A program made the translations under genes and the position numbers. 64,000 nt of DNA from Entomortierella parvispora (Eukaryota; Mortierellomycota; Mortierellomycetes; Mortierellales; Mortierellaceae). This document shows, piece by piece, positions 1 through 12,300 of this stretch. The notes under the pieces are model-generated. The model did not search any database. It was not told where the DNA came from and was given only the letters and a program-made list of their open reading frames with translations. Every line of letters begins with the position of its first letter. Positions within the stretch are counted from its first letter, which is position 1. The stretch is from positions 744,001 to 808,000 of the forward strand of contig OY752146.1 in the NCBI GenBank assembly GCA_963573315.1. The letters run 5' to 3'.

Positions 1-118
1 CATAAACACCTTTCTTGTCTTCTATCCGTACAACAGCAACAATTAGTGACCAATCAATCCTTAACATTGATAATTCCCAAATTGTAATTTATGCTGTTAT
101 TGTTATTGTTGGATGGTT

Positions 119-600
119 TACTGCGCGCGACTGGTAGAGTGGGCCGAACGCCGGAGAAACGGTGCTCTTTTTCAGCGCGCTTTCTCAGTCACCTCTCTCA
201 TCGTTATTCTGTGAGTCTGAGAGGTGGACATGTCGTCCGAGGCCATTCCGATGGGGTTCCCGCCTGCTACGCCCGTCATAACAGAGGCCTCGTAGCAGGA
301 GTGGGATCTTCCGCCAGTCTGGTAAGTACTGCGCGCGACTGGTAGAGTGGGCCGAACGCCGGAGAAACGGTGCTCTTTTCAGCGCGCTTTCTCAGCCACC
401 TCTCTCATCGTTATTCTGTGAGACTGAGAGGTGGACATGTCGTCCGAGGCCATTCCGATGGGGTTCCCGCCTGCTACGCCCGTCATAACAGAGGCCTCGT
501 GGCAGGAGTGGGATCTTCCGCCAGTCTGGTAAGTACTGCGCGCGAATGGTAGAGTGGGCTGAACGCCGGAGAAACGGTGATTTTTTCAGCGCTCTTTCCA
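119..600 (+). repeat. Tandem 208/207-bp exon-like repeat
   Basis: Two nearly identical units begin at 119 and 327, and a third begins at 534 and diverges after about 60 bases. Each unit has a pyrimidine tract ending in CAG, then an ATG (230 in unit 1, 437 in unit 2), then a strong donor G|GTAAGT (around 322 and 529). Read from the ATG, unit 2 stays open to the donor (about 30 residues beginning MSSEAIPMGF), while unit 1 has TAG in place of a TGG codon. The units therefore look like duplicated first exons of a small gene family. The third copy contains a diverged continuation with its own short reading frame starting at 689. Which downstream exon they joined, if any, cannot be decided here. 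Confidence 0.75.
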
Positions 601-823
601 GTTACCCAACATTTCATTTCTCTTTAAACGTGAGAGGCACCTATGTTGTTCCGTCACGTCTCTTACTCTCCAACGCCACGAGACAAAATGATGGATGATG
701 GTGGCAGAATTTGGATGTCCTTCCAATGTGAACCTGAGCGTGACATTTATGCGTTTCTTGAGATCCCAGCCATGATGTACTGACCTGTCTAGTTATAAAC
801 TAGAGTCGGATCGATTTACCACA

Positions 824-3239
824 ATGTCGAACCGAAAGAAGTCGCCAGCCTGGCATAACTGCGTTAATGATCTTCCATATGCCCAGTATTTCTTCAGCGC
901 AAATAGACCTCAGAACTTTGACCATATTGCGTTTCTTCGAAGAATCAAACCATCGAGTGACTTACGCAACGAAACATCGAACCTATGGCTGCAAGTTATC
1001 ATTCCAAGACTGAATGGAAGCCCCCTACTTGAACTTCGGCAGGCTGGCTGCCGCCTGATGAGAGAATGGACGACCACGGGGCACGCCCGAGAGGCATTTT
1101 GGGCTGAAGTCGCCGCGGAGGAGGCGAGGAAGGTTAGGAGTCAATAGCTGAAGGAGGCAGGAGAGAGGCGGCTGAGGGCTGCAGAAAACTTTCTTGTTGT
1201 TGAGTCGGAGCATCATTTCGGTGAGTCCATTATGACTATTCATTTTCATTACTAGCGATTTCTTGATTATGTGCCGAATCTGACCATTGAATCGACCTCG
1301 CTTGAACAGAGAACGAGACTGCTCAACTGAGAAACTACTCCAGCCATCAGGCTGACTCCAACCAGCATCAACAGCCACAGCAACAGGAAGAGAGTGACCA
1401 AGAAGAGGTGGATGCATTGGATGTATTAAATGCCAATGCGGAGGAAACCCAGATGCCCCTCGAAAAAAGCTTACCTCGAAAAAGAAGAAGGGAAGACAAG
1501 GTATGACAGCAGTGCGAAGGGAGGTATCGAAGCAATCCTCAGCTACGCTGACATACTCTTTAACTATGCGTAGGTTGTGCACGAAGAGGATACTTCTGGA
1601 GATGATAATTGCGTCGATAATACTGAAGTCACGGAGCTCATCGCGAGCATCACATCTGTTTCCCACAATGAGTGCAGCACGGTAAGTCCATTGTAAGTTG
1701 GCCTTGCCATCTCGCTGTTATTTGCTCTTACCTTTGCTATTAATTGCTGTAATCACTGACACCCATCCATTATATTCAGTGGGTTATCGATGATGAATGT
1801 ATAGGCTGCCTTGTCGACAAATATAAGAAGGAGGTCATCGATATGATGCGGAGATGTGAACTCAAGAAGAAGAACCCGGCAGATACAATGTAAGAAAAAT
1901 TGACGCTTTGTGCAAAGACCAGAATTCTTGAGCTAAAATATTTGACTTCAAATGTTCAGGATCTTGGCAGGAACTTTTTCGCCGTGGCACCCCACTGATT
2001 GTATGGTTAAGGTGTTCACTCACCGAAAGCTACGAAAAATACAAGAGTCCCTGAGAAAAGACTTGGATCCCATTGACATTGAAGACAAGTGCATTCCGAT
2101 CGCAATCCGTGTAAGTCTTCCACCTTCAAGATGTAATCTATAAACTACCACTATACTAGCTAATGTGACTCCAAATCTTTATTTTACTTACTGTAGCACA
2201 AAATGAATAACAACACCGCCTTGGCACTTCAAGAGCTTGGAGCTTTGAAAGACTACCGTCTCCAGATGATGTTCGAGCATTTGTACGTTGAACAAGGAAA
2301 GAAAGAAATGAACCTGAATTACATTCTGGAAATGCGAGAACTGCTAAATCATAGGCATTTTTTTTTTCTGCTGGATTTCCTTTAGAATCACAAATCTACC
2401 TCGGAAAGAAATGAAAATGCAGTCCGAGGAGACGCTGGTGGTCAACAACGTTGCTCCTATTTTAAATGCTTTCGCGAACCATGTCGACGATGAAATTCAC
2501 GCGCACTTGTAGGTTGTATCTTGTATGGGTCTTTCGTCTTCGTCCTCGTGACAATGACTGAACATGCCACCATTTCTATTCCCATATTTTGTATATATTA
2601 GTCCAAACACCGATTCAGTCGCTCAGAAAAAACGAGGTCTTAAAGCTGACCGTCCGGACTTCAAAGTGCTGATCGGAGATACGGAGGCCTCCTTCGGAGA
2701 GGTGACCGGTCGCAATCAAAGGGCTGATAAAGCCAAGAACGGCTGGGATTTATGGAGGCTCGTAAGGTTTGGTAAAAGCGTACTGGACGAAGGCGCCCCC
2801 ATGGTTCCACTGATCCAGATCATTTATGATGAAGGTACGATTTACCGTCACTTTGTGAGAATCCGTGGTGTGATGGTGCTTGCCGAAGTGGGTGTTTTTA
2901 CGGTGCCTGTGCACCTGAACAGTATTGGCGCACTTCAGGCCTCCTTGCCGGTGTTGACTTGGTACCAGGTAATTTTACTGTTTTTGCAACGACAAGGCAC
3001 ATGGCTACTAGGTCAACGTGACCACATTCACTCAACATTTGATCCTATTTTTAGGGGGCCCTCAGGTGGCTGGACAAAAATCGGGAATGGGCCAAGCGGT
3101 CATGGAGGACAGCAGACCTCGAGAACATCAAGAAGTACCATTGCTAAGGCTATCCCGCCAAACCACTCTGCCAATAATGGAGAATGATTGCTTACTCCTT
3201 GTAACCCAGTATTTGACGAGCGAAAACCTAAATAGGTAG
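824..3239 (+). pseudogene. Nine-exon gene of unknown function with in-frame TAG
   Basis: A consistent gene model joins 824-1220, 1310-1500, 1573-1680, 1780-1888 (end approximate), 1960-2110, 2197-2282, 2386-2508 (end approximate), 2602-2968 and 3012-3239. Every join has GT-AG borders and keeps frame. The protein starts MSNRKKSPAW, has a Gln/Glu-rich stretch and a basic KRRRED-type patch in exon 2, and a conserved-looking block in exon 8 (KADRPDF, then GEVTG, then KNGWDLWRLVRFGKS). The only break is TAG at 1145-1147 inside exon 1, where the frame otherwise stays open up to the donor at 1221. The arrangement RPDF then GEVT resembles a PD-(D/E)XK nuclease core with the lysine replaced, but this is inference. 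It may be a recent pseudogene, a read-through gene, or an allele with a sequencing error. I do not recognise the family with certainty. Confidence 0.6.
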
Positions 3240-4296
3240 TAGTCGTTCTCTTGCCAAAATAATAATGTCCTGTATGCGTCAAATCCAAGTGTACTTCAAA
3301 CCTCCAACCATGTTGCTACAACCGTTTGAGTCATTGCACAAGCAGCAGTTCCTTGGATATTCTAAATAGGGATCTTACAAAAAAGTGGCTACGGTTGAGC
3401 GCGACAGGGGGCCAGCCATTGTTTTTTAACTAAAAGAGGAGAGCGACCAAGTTTTCGACCAAGCTATCGACCAAGTTTCCTTTTCGAGTTTGCGACCAGG
3501 TTCCGTTGCCCATATAAGGAGAATCGACCAACCCCTGTTCAAACATAAAAACTTGGTCGCACCTCATTCCTCGTTATTCCAATTGCCAATCGCTCTGCGA
3601 AGTAGTCGAAGGTGAAGAAAAACTGGTTGTGTTCAAGAAAGGATTACACCTCTTTGGTTCTCGCGTACAGCCAGCAAGATGGGCAAAAATCTCTCTGTGT
3701 CAGTGCTCCAATTTTTATGTGCTCTGCTCAGGGTTTTCTTTTGGTCATTGTTCCTCTAGTCCGGGTAAAAGCACTCATTGCCCCACTGCTGTGGTTTTCC
3801 TCCCTGGGTAAACCCTGTACGCCAGTGCTCTCATCCTTTTCTTCTGCAGGGTGAAGCTCATTTGTGTCAGTGCCTACCTTTTTCCTTTTCATATGCTCTC
3901 CCTTTTTATTTTTCTGTCGTGTTCTTGGGGGGAAGGGGTTTCTATCAAGATGATTGCAAAGAGAAGAGACTCCAACTGCCTGCCTGCCTGCCTGCCTTTT
4001 TTTTTTTTTTTTTTGGGGGGGGGGGGTTCTACAGTACTGCACTGTGCTACTCTCTTTTTTGTTGATTCTTTGAGTGCCGCTTGTGCCCTGCTCAAGCTTC
4101 CGTTATCGATCTTGCTCACTGTCCCATTGATCCAAATCACAGGCTGATGTCCTCAGTGTTGGTGGGATTGTTGGCCGCTTTCTACATGGATCCTTTCCAG
4201 ACTCGCCGTACCAAAGCCGAGATTTGTCGCTCGTTCAAATTTAAATGGTCAAGTTTATTCTGTTGTTTGATATTAATAACATATGAACGTGGATAT
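3240..4296. other. Intergenic region with low-complexity tracts
   Basis: No convincing gene is seen. The stretch holds a GACCAAG-rich segment (about 3445-3500), a CCTG microsatellite followed by T18 and G12 (about 3976-4026), and pyrimidine-rich sequence that creates spurious open frames. It separates the 3' end of the nine-exon gene from the 3' end of the NRPS, so it presumably holds both terminators. Confidence 0.5.
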
Positions 4297-6392
4297 TTAT
4301 CGCTGCAGCTCCTCAATTCTCCCTGCCACAATGCCTCCAATCAGCGCGATATTCTCGGGGTTGCCCATCTCTGTGTGTTTACAGTCAACATTGTGCACAT
4401 GGATCTTGCCGTTCGTGTAAGGTGTCCAAGTGGCAGGGTCGACCAGAGGAGCATTCTCGTTCTGCTGGACAGTTGCTCTGAAGAAGAGAATATCATCACT
4501 GTAGACTGAAGGGGTAAAGCGCTTGGCCAAGCCGGAGTTATTGGAAGCAATGGGACACATCCTCTTCCAGAGCGCCAAGCCATCGCCAGTGGAATATTTG
4601 TCCCCGAGTCGCGAAAAGATCAATTTGGCACCATCCTCCTCCTTGAGTTCATCGTTGTCCATGAAAGAGACGTCCACCGTAGAATCCATGATAACAAGTA
4701 AAGGAACCCGTTCACTCTGCTTCTCGAGCTCCACAGCTATATTATGTGCAGCAGTGCCACCGAAGGACCAGCCAAGGAGGTGATAAGGTCCATGAGGCTG
4801 AACCTTGCGAATCTGGTCAATGTAGTCTAGAGTCGCCTCCTCCATTGATGCTGCCACTGGGGTCTTTCCATCTAATCCACGCGATTGCAATCCGTACAAT
4901 GGTTGCTCGGGGTGCAGGTGCTTCACAAAGCTCATGTACTGCCAACTCAATCCCAATCCAGGATGAATACAGAATAGTGGAGGTCGACTTCCTTGGGTCT
5001 TGAGAGGGAGTAATACGGCGTATTCATCGTCTTGACTGTTGGCACCAGAGAGCAACTTCTGGGTCAGCTCGGCAATTGTAGGGGATGTGAAGAACGTTTG
5101 CAACTTAAATTCAAATCCCAGACGGGATCGAATAGTGTGAATCATTCGCATGGCGAGGAGAGAATGGCCACCTAATGTAAAGAAATTGTCATGGCGACCA
5201 ACTTTCTCAATCTTGAGCAGTTCCGACCACAGTCCTGCCAATGCAACCTCAGTCTCGCCTTGAGGGGCCACATAGTCTTGAGTGAAAAAGGAAACACTAT
5301 CAGGTTCTGGGAGTGCACGACGATCAACCTTGCCGTTGTTGGTCAAAGGGAAGGCATCCAGACGCACGAATGCCGAAGGGACCATATACTCAGGCAAGAT
5401 GGCGCCAAGATGCTCGCGCAGCTTATGAACGAGGTTTTCGTCAGGTGTGGACACTACATAGGCCACGAGTCGCTTGTCACTGCTCTTCTCACCTATCGCG
5501 AGCACTATAACTTCACGCACTTCAGGGTGTTTCGCAAGTTGCTCTTCAATCTCCTTGAGCTCAATGCGGAAACCACGGATCTTGACTTGATCATCACTGC
5601 GGCCCATAAAGATAATGTTTCCGTCTGAGAGGTAGCGAACCAGATCGCCTGACTTGTACATCCGAGCATCTGGCGCATTGCTGAAAGGATCAGGTAGGAA
5701 CCTCTCGGCCGTGAGGTCTGGACGGTTGAGATAGCCATTGGCTACGCCAGGTCCACCAATATAGAGCTCACCAACGGTACCAATAGGTACAGGATTGCAG
5801 TGCTTGTCGAGCACGTAAACCTGGGTGTTGGCCATAGGGCGACCGATGGGCAAGCGATCCAGCTGTCTGATGGCACTAGTCACTTCGTAGTTCGTAGCAA
5901 TCACAGTTGTCTCCGTAGGTCCATAGGAATTTATGAGCCGAACAGGGCCGTTATGGCTCATTACCTCTGAGAAAGCCTCAATCATTCCTTGTTCGCCTCC
6001 ACATATAATGTACTTTAGCTTCGATAAGGCATGTCCAATGATGAAGGCATATTGATGGAAGAGCGCCGTGGTCAAGAGGAGTGAAGTAATCTGGTAACGA
6101 TTCAAAGTTGCCTCCAGAAGATGGGCATCCAGGTAAGTCTCATGATCGATGATGACGATGCTAGCACCGTTCAGCAGAGCAGCCCAGATTTCGTATGTGC
6201 TTGGATCAAACGTAGGGTTGGTTGCGAACGACATACGATCACCGGGACCAACGTCAGCAAATCCATTGTTGATGGCAAGGCGAGCGATACCGCGATGAGA
6301 TACCATGACACCCTTGGGAAAACCAGTCGTGCCAGATGTATACATGACATAGGCGGTATTTCGGCTGGAGGTCGTGGTCTGAACAGAAACAT
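4297..6392 (-). other. NRPS exon 7: A4 core, T4 and thioesterase
   Basis: The A4 core matches A2 almost exactly up to the T domain, then sequence identity is lost. T4 reads LGGHSLLAM. The type I thioesterase has [13 protein letters not shown] near its start and the nucleophile elbow GWSFGG, and it ends RIEELQR followed by a stop at 4297. The TE marks the end of the assembly line and would hydrolyse or cyclise the tetrapeptide. Confidence 0.9.
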
Positions 6393-9300
6393 CTAGTAAT
6401 ATTTGAATTAGGAGAGTGGGAACAAGTAGAATAGTAGGGTTAGTTCAATTCTGCATGAGTACTCAATGAATAAATCACTCCGTTTCCATCATTCCTATCG
6501 TATCAATGGCACATACCATGCATCTCCTCAGCGTTCTCGTGATCCGCCTTGAGACGAAATAAAGGAACTGGAATTTCCTCAGGAACCTTTGTGCTCTCAT
6601 CGGTGATCAACAGCTTCGCATTGCTGTCACTTGTAATGTACACCTGTCGATCCACTGGCGCCTTGCCATCAATCGGAACATATGCTGCACCGACTTTGAG
6701 AATCGCCAGCTGGGCAATGATCAGCTCAAACGAGCGAGGCAACAGGATCGCGACGCTGTCTCCATGTGTGACCCCGGCTGCAACGATCTGATGGGCGACT
6801 CTGTTGGCTCGAGAATTCAACTCGTGGTATGTAAATGTCCAGTCTCCGTGCATGATGGCAATGGCCTCTGGCGATAACTTCACCTGACCTTCAAAGAGAT
6901 GGTGGATGCAAGTGTTTTCAGGATAAAGCCTGTCGGTCATATTCCATGTTTGTGTCAAAAGCTCCAGTTCCGTCGATCCAAGTATCGGGGCCTCAACTAT
7001 CGCTTGCTCCGTACTGATAGTCATCCACCTCAACATCGCCTCCAGATATCCAACGTGGCGCTCCATAGTGTGGTGGTCGAAGAGAGCGGTCGAGTATACT
7101 AGACATCCTACAACTTCACCATTATTCTCGCCAATGTGGAGCTCCACGTCAAACTTGGCGATGTTGCTCTCAATCTCCTCCAAAGAAATGTCCACACCCT
7201 GGAAATTCGGCGTGCCAATATCATTGTCCTGCCAGTCGAAGAATACTTGAAAGATCGGCGTCTGATCCGCTCGGCGAGGTGGTTGAATAATCTCCACCAC
7301 TTGCTCAAAAGGCAAATCCTGGTGCGACTGAGCTGCGATCGTGGTGCTTTGCACCCTCTTGAGAAGCTCCTGTGCTGTTGGCTCTCCACACAAGTCGATA
7401 CGAAGCGCAAGAGTGTTCACAAAGAATCCAATCACCTGTTCAACTTGAGGATGGTTGCGGTTGGCAGACGCAGTACCGATGACAAGATCGTCCTGTCCTG
7501 ACAGACGCGAGAGAACAGCGCTCCACGCAGCGAGCACTGTCATGTACATCGTGACACCGTGCCTCTGGCTTAGACTGTTCAGAGCACCACTGAGCCTTGC
7601 ATCGAAGCGGATTGGAACATTCGCACCAGCAAATGATTGTTGGTGAGGACGAGGTCTATCGGTAGGAAGCTCAATCGACACAGGTGCATCTGCAAGCGTC
7701 TCACGCCAGTGGGTTGCCTGTTGTTTGTTTCGGTCTCCCACAAGCCACTGTCTATGCCAGGCAGCGTAATCGGGGTACTGAATAGACAGCGGAGGCAGAG
7801 GATTAGGCTGACCAGAGCAGTATGCTGTATAGAGTTCGTTGAGGTCGCGGAAGAGCACATCAATGGACCAGCCATCGGTGATGATGTGATGTTTGGTCAA
7901 AAGCATGAGGTGCTCATCTTTAGCCAACTGAAGGAGCTTCACTCGAATCAATGGGCCTCTTTCCAGATCGAACTGTGTCGTAGCTTCCAGAGCAGTTAGC
8001 TGCTTGACCACGTCTGCCATATTCTGCTCTCCCTGTATATCACGGAAGGACAAAGGCAATCCTATATCGGCGCCCAAGAGTTGAACCTTGGGCTGGCCAT
8101 CGACAGCGATGAATGTGGAGCGAAGGGATTCGTGCCTGGCAAACAGGCTGTCAAATGCCTTTTCCAAGGCTGGCATGTTGAGTGTACCATGCAGAGAGAA
8201 AGCCATAGGAACATTATAGGTAACGCTCACACCTTCCAGCTGCGCAAGAAACCACAGTCGGTGTTGAGCAAATGATAACTCCAAGGGGCCATCCCTCGAG
8301 ATAGGAGAAATGCTCAGGTGCGACAGATCGTCCTTCGAGGTGTTGGAGCTGATCACCTCTGCAAAAGCAGAGAGAGTAGGAGTGGAGAACAGCGTGGACA
8401 GAGGCAACTGTACTCCAAGAGCGGACACACGATTCATCATGCGGATGGCAAGGAGAGAATGCCCTCCCAACATGAAGAAGTTGTCTTGGCGGCCAACTCT
8501 CTCGATCTTGAGCAATTCGCACCAGATTGCAGCCAATGCCACCTCAGTAGAGCCTTGAGGAGCAACATAATCCTGACTGACAAACGACATGCTGTCAGGC
8601 TCAGGGAGAGCACGACGGTCGACCTTGCCGTTGTTTGTCAGTGGCATGATATCCATACAAACAAATGCCGATGGAACCATGTACTCTGGTAGGCTATCCA
8701 TGAGATAATTGCGAAGGGTGCTGGCAAAGTTATCAAAGGGTGTAGCAACGACGTAGGCAACTAATCGCTTATCACCGCTCTCTCCAACTGCCAGCACAAC
8801 AACTTCACGAACTCCAGGGTGCTCAGCAAGGCGTGACTCAATCTCGCCAATCTCGATTCGGAATCCACGGATCTTGACTTGGAAGTCGGTGCGGCCCATA
8901 TAGACCATGTTGCCATCAGGCAGATAGCGGACAAGATCGCCGGTCTTGTACATTAGCGTGTCAGGCTTGTTGCTGAAAGGATCAGGGAGAAATCGCTCTG
9001 CGGTGAGGTCCGGTCGGTTGAGATACCCATTGGCCACACCAGGTCCAGCGACATACAGCTCACCAATGACACCTATTGGTACCGGTCTGCGATGCTTGTC
9101 AAGCACGTACAACTTCGTGTTGTTGATGGGCTTTCCAATGGGCAAGCGGTCCGACAGACTGAGAGCATCAGTGACAGGGTATGATGTACAGTACACAGTC
9201 TCTGTTGGTCCGTAAGCGTTGATGAGACGAACTGGTCCACCGTGCCGAAGCACCTCTGTGCAAGCCTCGATCAGTCCCTGCTCTCCTGCGAACAGGAGGT

Positions 9301-12300
9301 ATTTCAGCTTGGACAGGGCAGGCCCAATGACAAACGCGTATTGGTGAAAGATAGCTGTAGGCAATTGCAGAGTATTGACTTGATGTCGCTCCAGTGCTGC
9401 CTTCAGCTGATGCGCATCCAAGAGGGTGTCCTGGTCGATAATAACTACGCAACCACCATTCAACAACGGTGTCCAGACATCTAGAGTGCTCAGATCGAAC
9501 GCAGTGTTGGATCCAAACGCCACGCGGTCTCCTGGCCCAAGGTCGAGCCATCCATTGTTGATAGTAAGACGAGCGATGCCACGATGAGAAACCATGACAC
9601 CCTTCGGAAGACCTGTAGAGCCAGAAGTGTACATGACATAGGCTGTATCCAAACTCGATTTTGAAACGCAATGGGAGTCGAACCGGTCTGGCGGTAGCAT
9701 TGGCAAACCATGTACAGACGCCAGCGAGGGTTAGAACGTTTGATCAAACAAGAGTACTAATGGTTCATGTTTTTTGTAAAATGCGAAGAACATTACCTTG
9801 CATATCTTCTGCCACATCTGTTCCCACATGATGAACTGCCGCCTCGGTATCAATTGTTGCGGGAACATGGGCCACAATAGCGTCTAAACAAAATAAAAAG
9901 AGCATAGTTGATAAAGACTCTGAATGGTTTATCGAGACATGAAAATCAATTGCAGCATGCAAAAAAAAATACCTTGCAGAGGATCCACCAGATTCGTTCC
10001 GAGATGAAACACCGGTGCCTCGGTACCAAATAATACGGGGTCTTCAGTTTCAATGTCGACTAAGCCAAAAAAAAAAAAATGAAGAGTCAGGTACGATTCC
10101 GCAACAAGGTTCACAACCTTATTGCAAAAAAAAAAAAAAAAAAAAGGTTCACAACCGTATTCATGGAAGCTAGAGTAATTTTTCTGGAGTTGGTCCTCTT
10201 GAATAATTTTTGTGGAGGTACCCGTCCCCACCCTCTCTTTTCGCCCCATTTTTGAATTTCAAAGTGTGGCATCGTCGTTTTGCATTCTCACGGTCACTTG
10301 CATGAGCTTTCCAATTGCCAAACCGCGTCGTGCTCATTCACCTCAGTCAAAAGCTTTCACTCATCTCTCACGGTTCTCTTCAAGACGGGAATTATTCATT
10401 CCTCACGCGTTATTTGCATGGGGTTCGAGCTGACACGGGTGCAGACTCTCAAGCACATGACACTGCCTCTTCTGGTTAAACTCCATGTTCTCACAAATCG
10501 GACGCTTCCTCTGGCAAAATAACGAAGCTCCCTCCCCAGCTGAAATTATTCGAACTGGTCCACAACAAGGTTTTGCGCCACATGTCCCATTCGTAGAGTA
10601 AAATCCATATAACATTACCTTGCTCATCCTCTGCCACATTCGTTCCAAGGAAAAGCACTGAGGCCTCCAACTGGTTAGGGACAAGGGTCGCTTCGTTTGT
10701 CACCAATAACTTGGCACCGCTGTCAGCCACCATATATGTCTTACGGTCCATTGGCGCCTTGGCATCAATCGGCACATAGACCGCACCGACTTTGAGAATC
10801 GCCAGCTGGGCAATGATCAGCTCAAACGAGCGAGGCAGCAGGATCGCGACCCTATCTCCAGACTTGACTCCTTTGTCCACAAGCCTGTGGGAAAGACGGA
10901 CAGCACGGCTGTTTAATGTGCGGTAGGTCATCGAGCGATTATCATGGACGACGGCAATTGCTTCTGGAGTCTTCTGAACCTGATCCTCGAACAGTTGATG
11001 AATGCATCGCTCGCTAGGGTAGGATGCATTGGTATCATTCCATGAGTGAACGACCAGGTTGTACTCCTCCGCGGACAAGATTGGAAGGGTCTGCATAGGA
11101 GTCTCTGGAGCATGCTCGAGAGCCTCAGCCATACTCTGCAATGCCTGCTGCATGTATCCGCATAGAGTCAGGGGGTCGTAAGGATGAATAGCCTGAGCAG
11201 TCAAGCCAAGAGATGATCCAAAGTCCTCGACCGAGAGCATGAAGGGATAGTTGGTGCGTTCATCGCCCAAAACGACCTCCATGCCAGGGCTGACGCTTGA
11301 TTGTTTGAGTGCTGTAGAATTGTGTCGGTAGTTCAAAATAGCACTGAAGAGAGGCGTGCCAGATGGCACACTACTGCAACGCTGGGCAAGAGCCAACGAA
11401 GCATGCTCATGCTCCAACAACGATGCCAAATCGGCCTGGACTCTGCGGACAGTCTCCAAAACACCTGCACCACCCACATGGACTCGAAGGGGAAGAGTGT
11501 TGATAAAGAGACCCATTGTGCGGTCTGATCCCGAGCCTCCTTGCATGCGTCCAAAGAGCACTGTGCCGAACACAACATGTGTCTGTCCGCTAGTAGCAGC
11601 TATCACTTGTGCCCAGGCAAGATGGCACAAACTAGCAAGATTCACTCCGAGACGCTTGGCATGGTCACGCAGATTGTTGTTCAGCTCCTGAGGCAACATT
11701 CTGTGATACTCAGTGACACTTTCAGTGTCAATGTGGATATCGGACAGTCCATATGGCAAGGAAGGAGTGTCGATGTCCTCCAACATATTTCGGAAGAAAT
11801 GCTCGTGCTCTTCAACACTGATGCCCAAATTCGCTTGGGCAATGAGGTTGCGGTAGGGTTGTGGTGTTTCAAGCGACTCGCCCCTACCCTCCATGAAAGC
11901 CTGGATCTCCTCTTCCATGACTTCAAGTGTTGAATGATCGCCAATGATATGATGCAATTGATGTGCAAGAATCCACCTGCCATCCACATCTTGGACAATG
12001 CTGTTACGAAGCAATGGAGCCTGGGACAACTCAATGCGACAGTGGCGAGAATTGTAGAGCTTTGACAGTTGCTCAATAATAGGCCCATTGGCAGAATCCA
12101 GCGAGAGTTCCTTGACAGGTATGGCGGTCTGACGCAAGACAACTTGTACTGGTGAAGTCAGATCCTTCCACATGATGGCGGTACGTAAAATATCATGACG
12201 ATCCACAACCTTCTGAAGAGCGATAAGGTAGCGGTCCAGCAAGTCCCTGCTGTTAAACGCGGTACATCCAAGGAGTAAGTAAGGGTCACCCTTGGTGGCC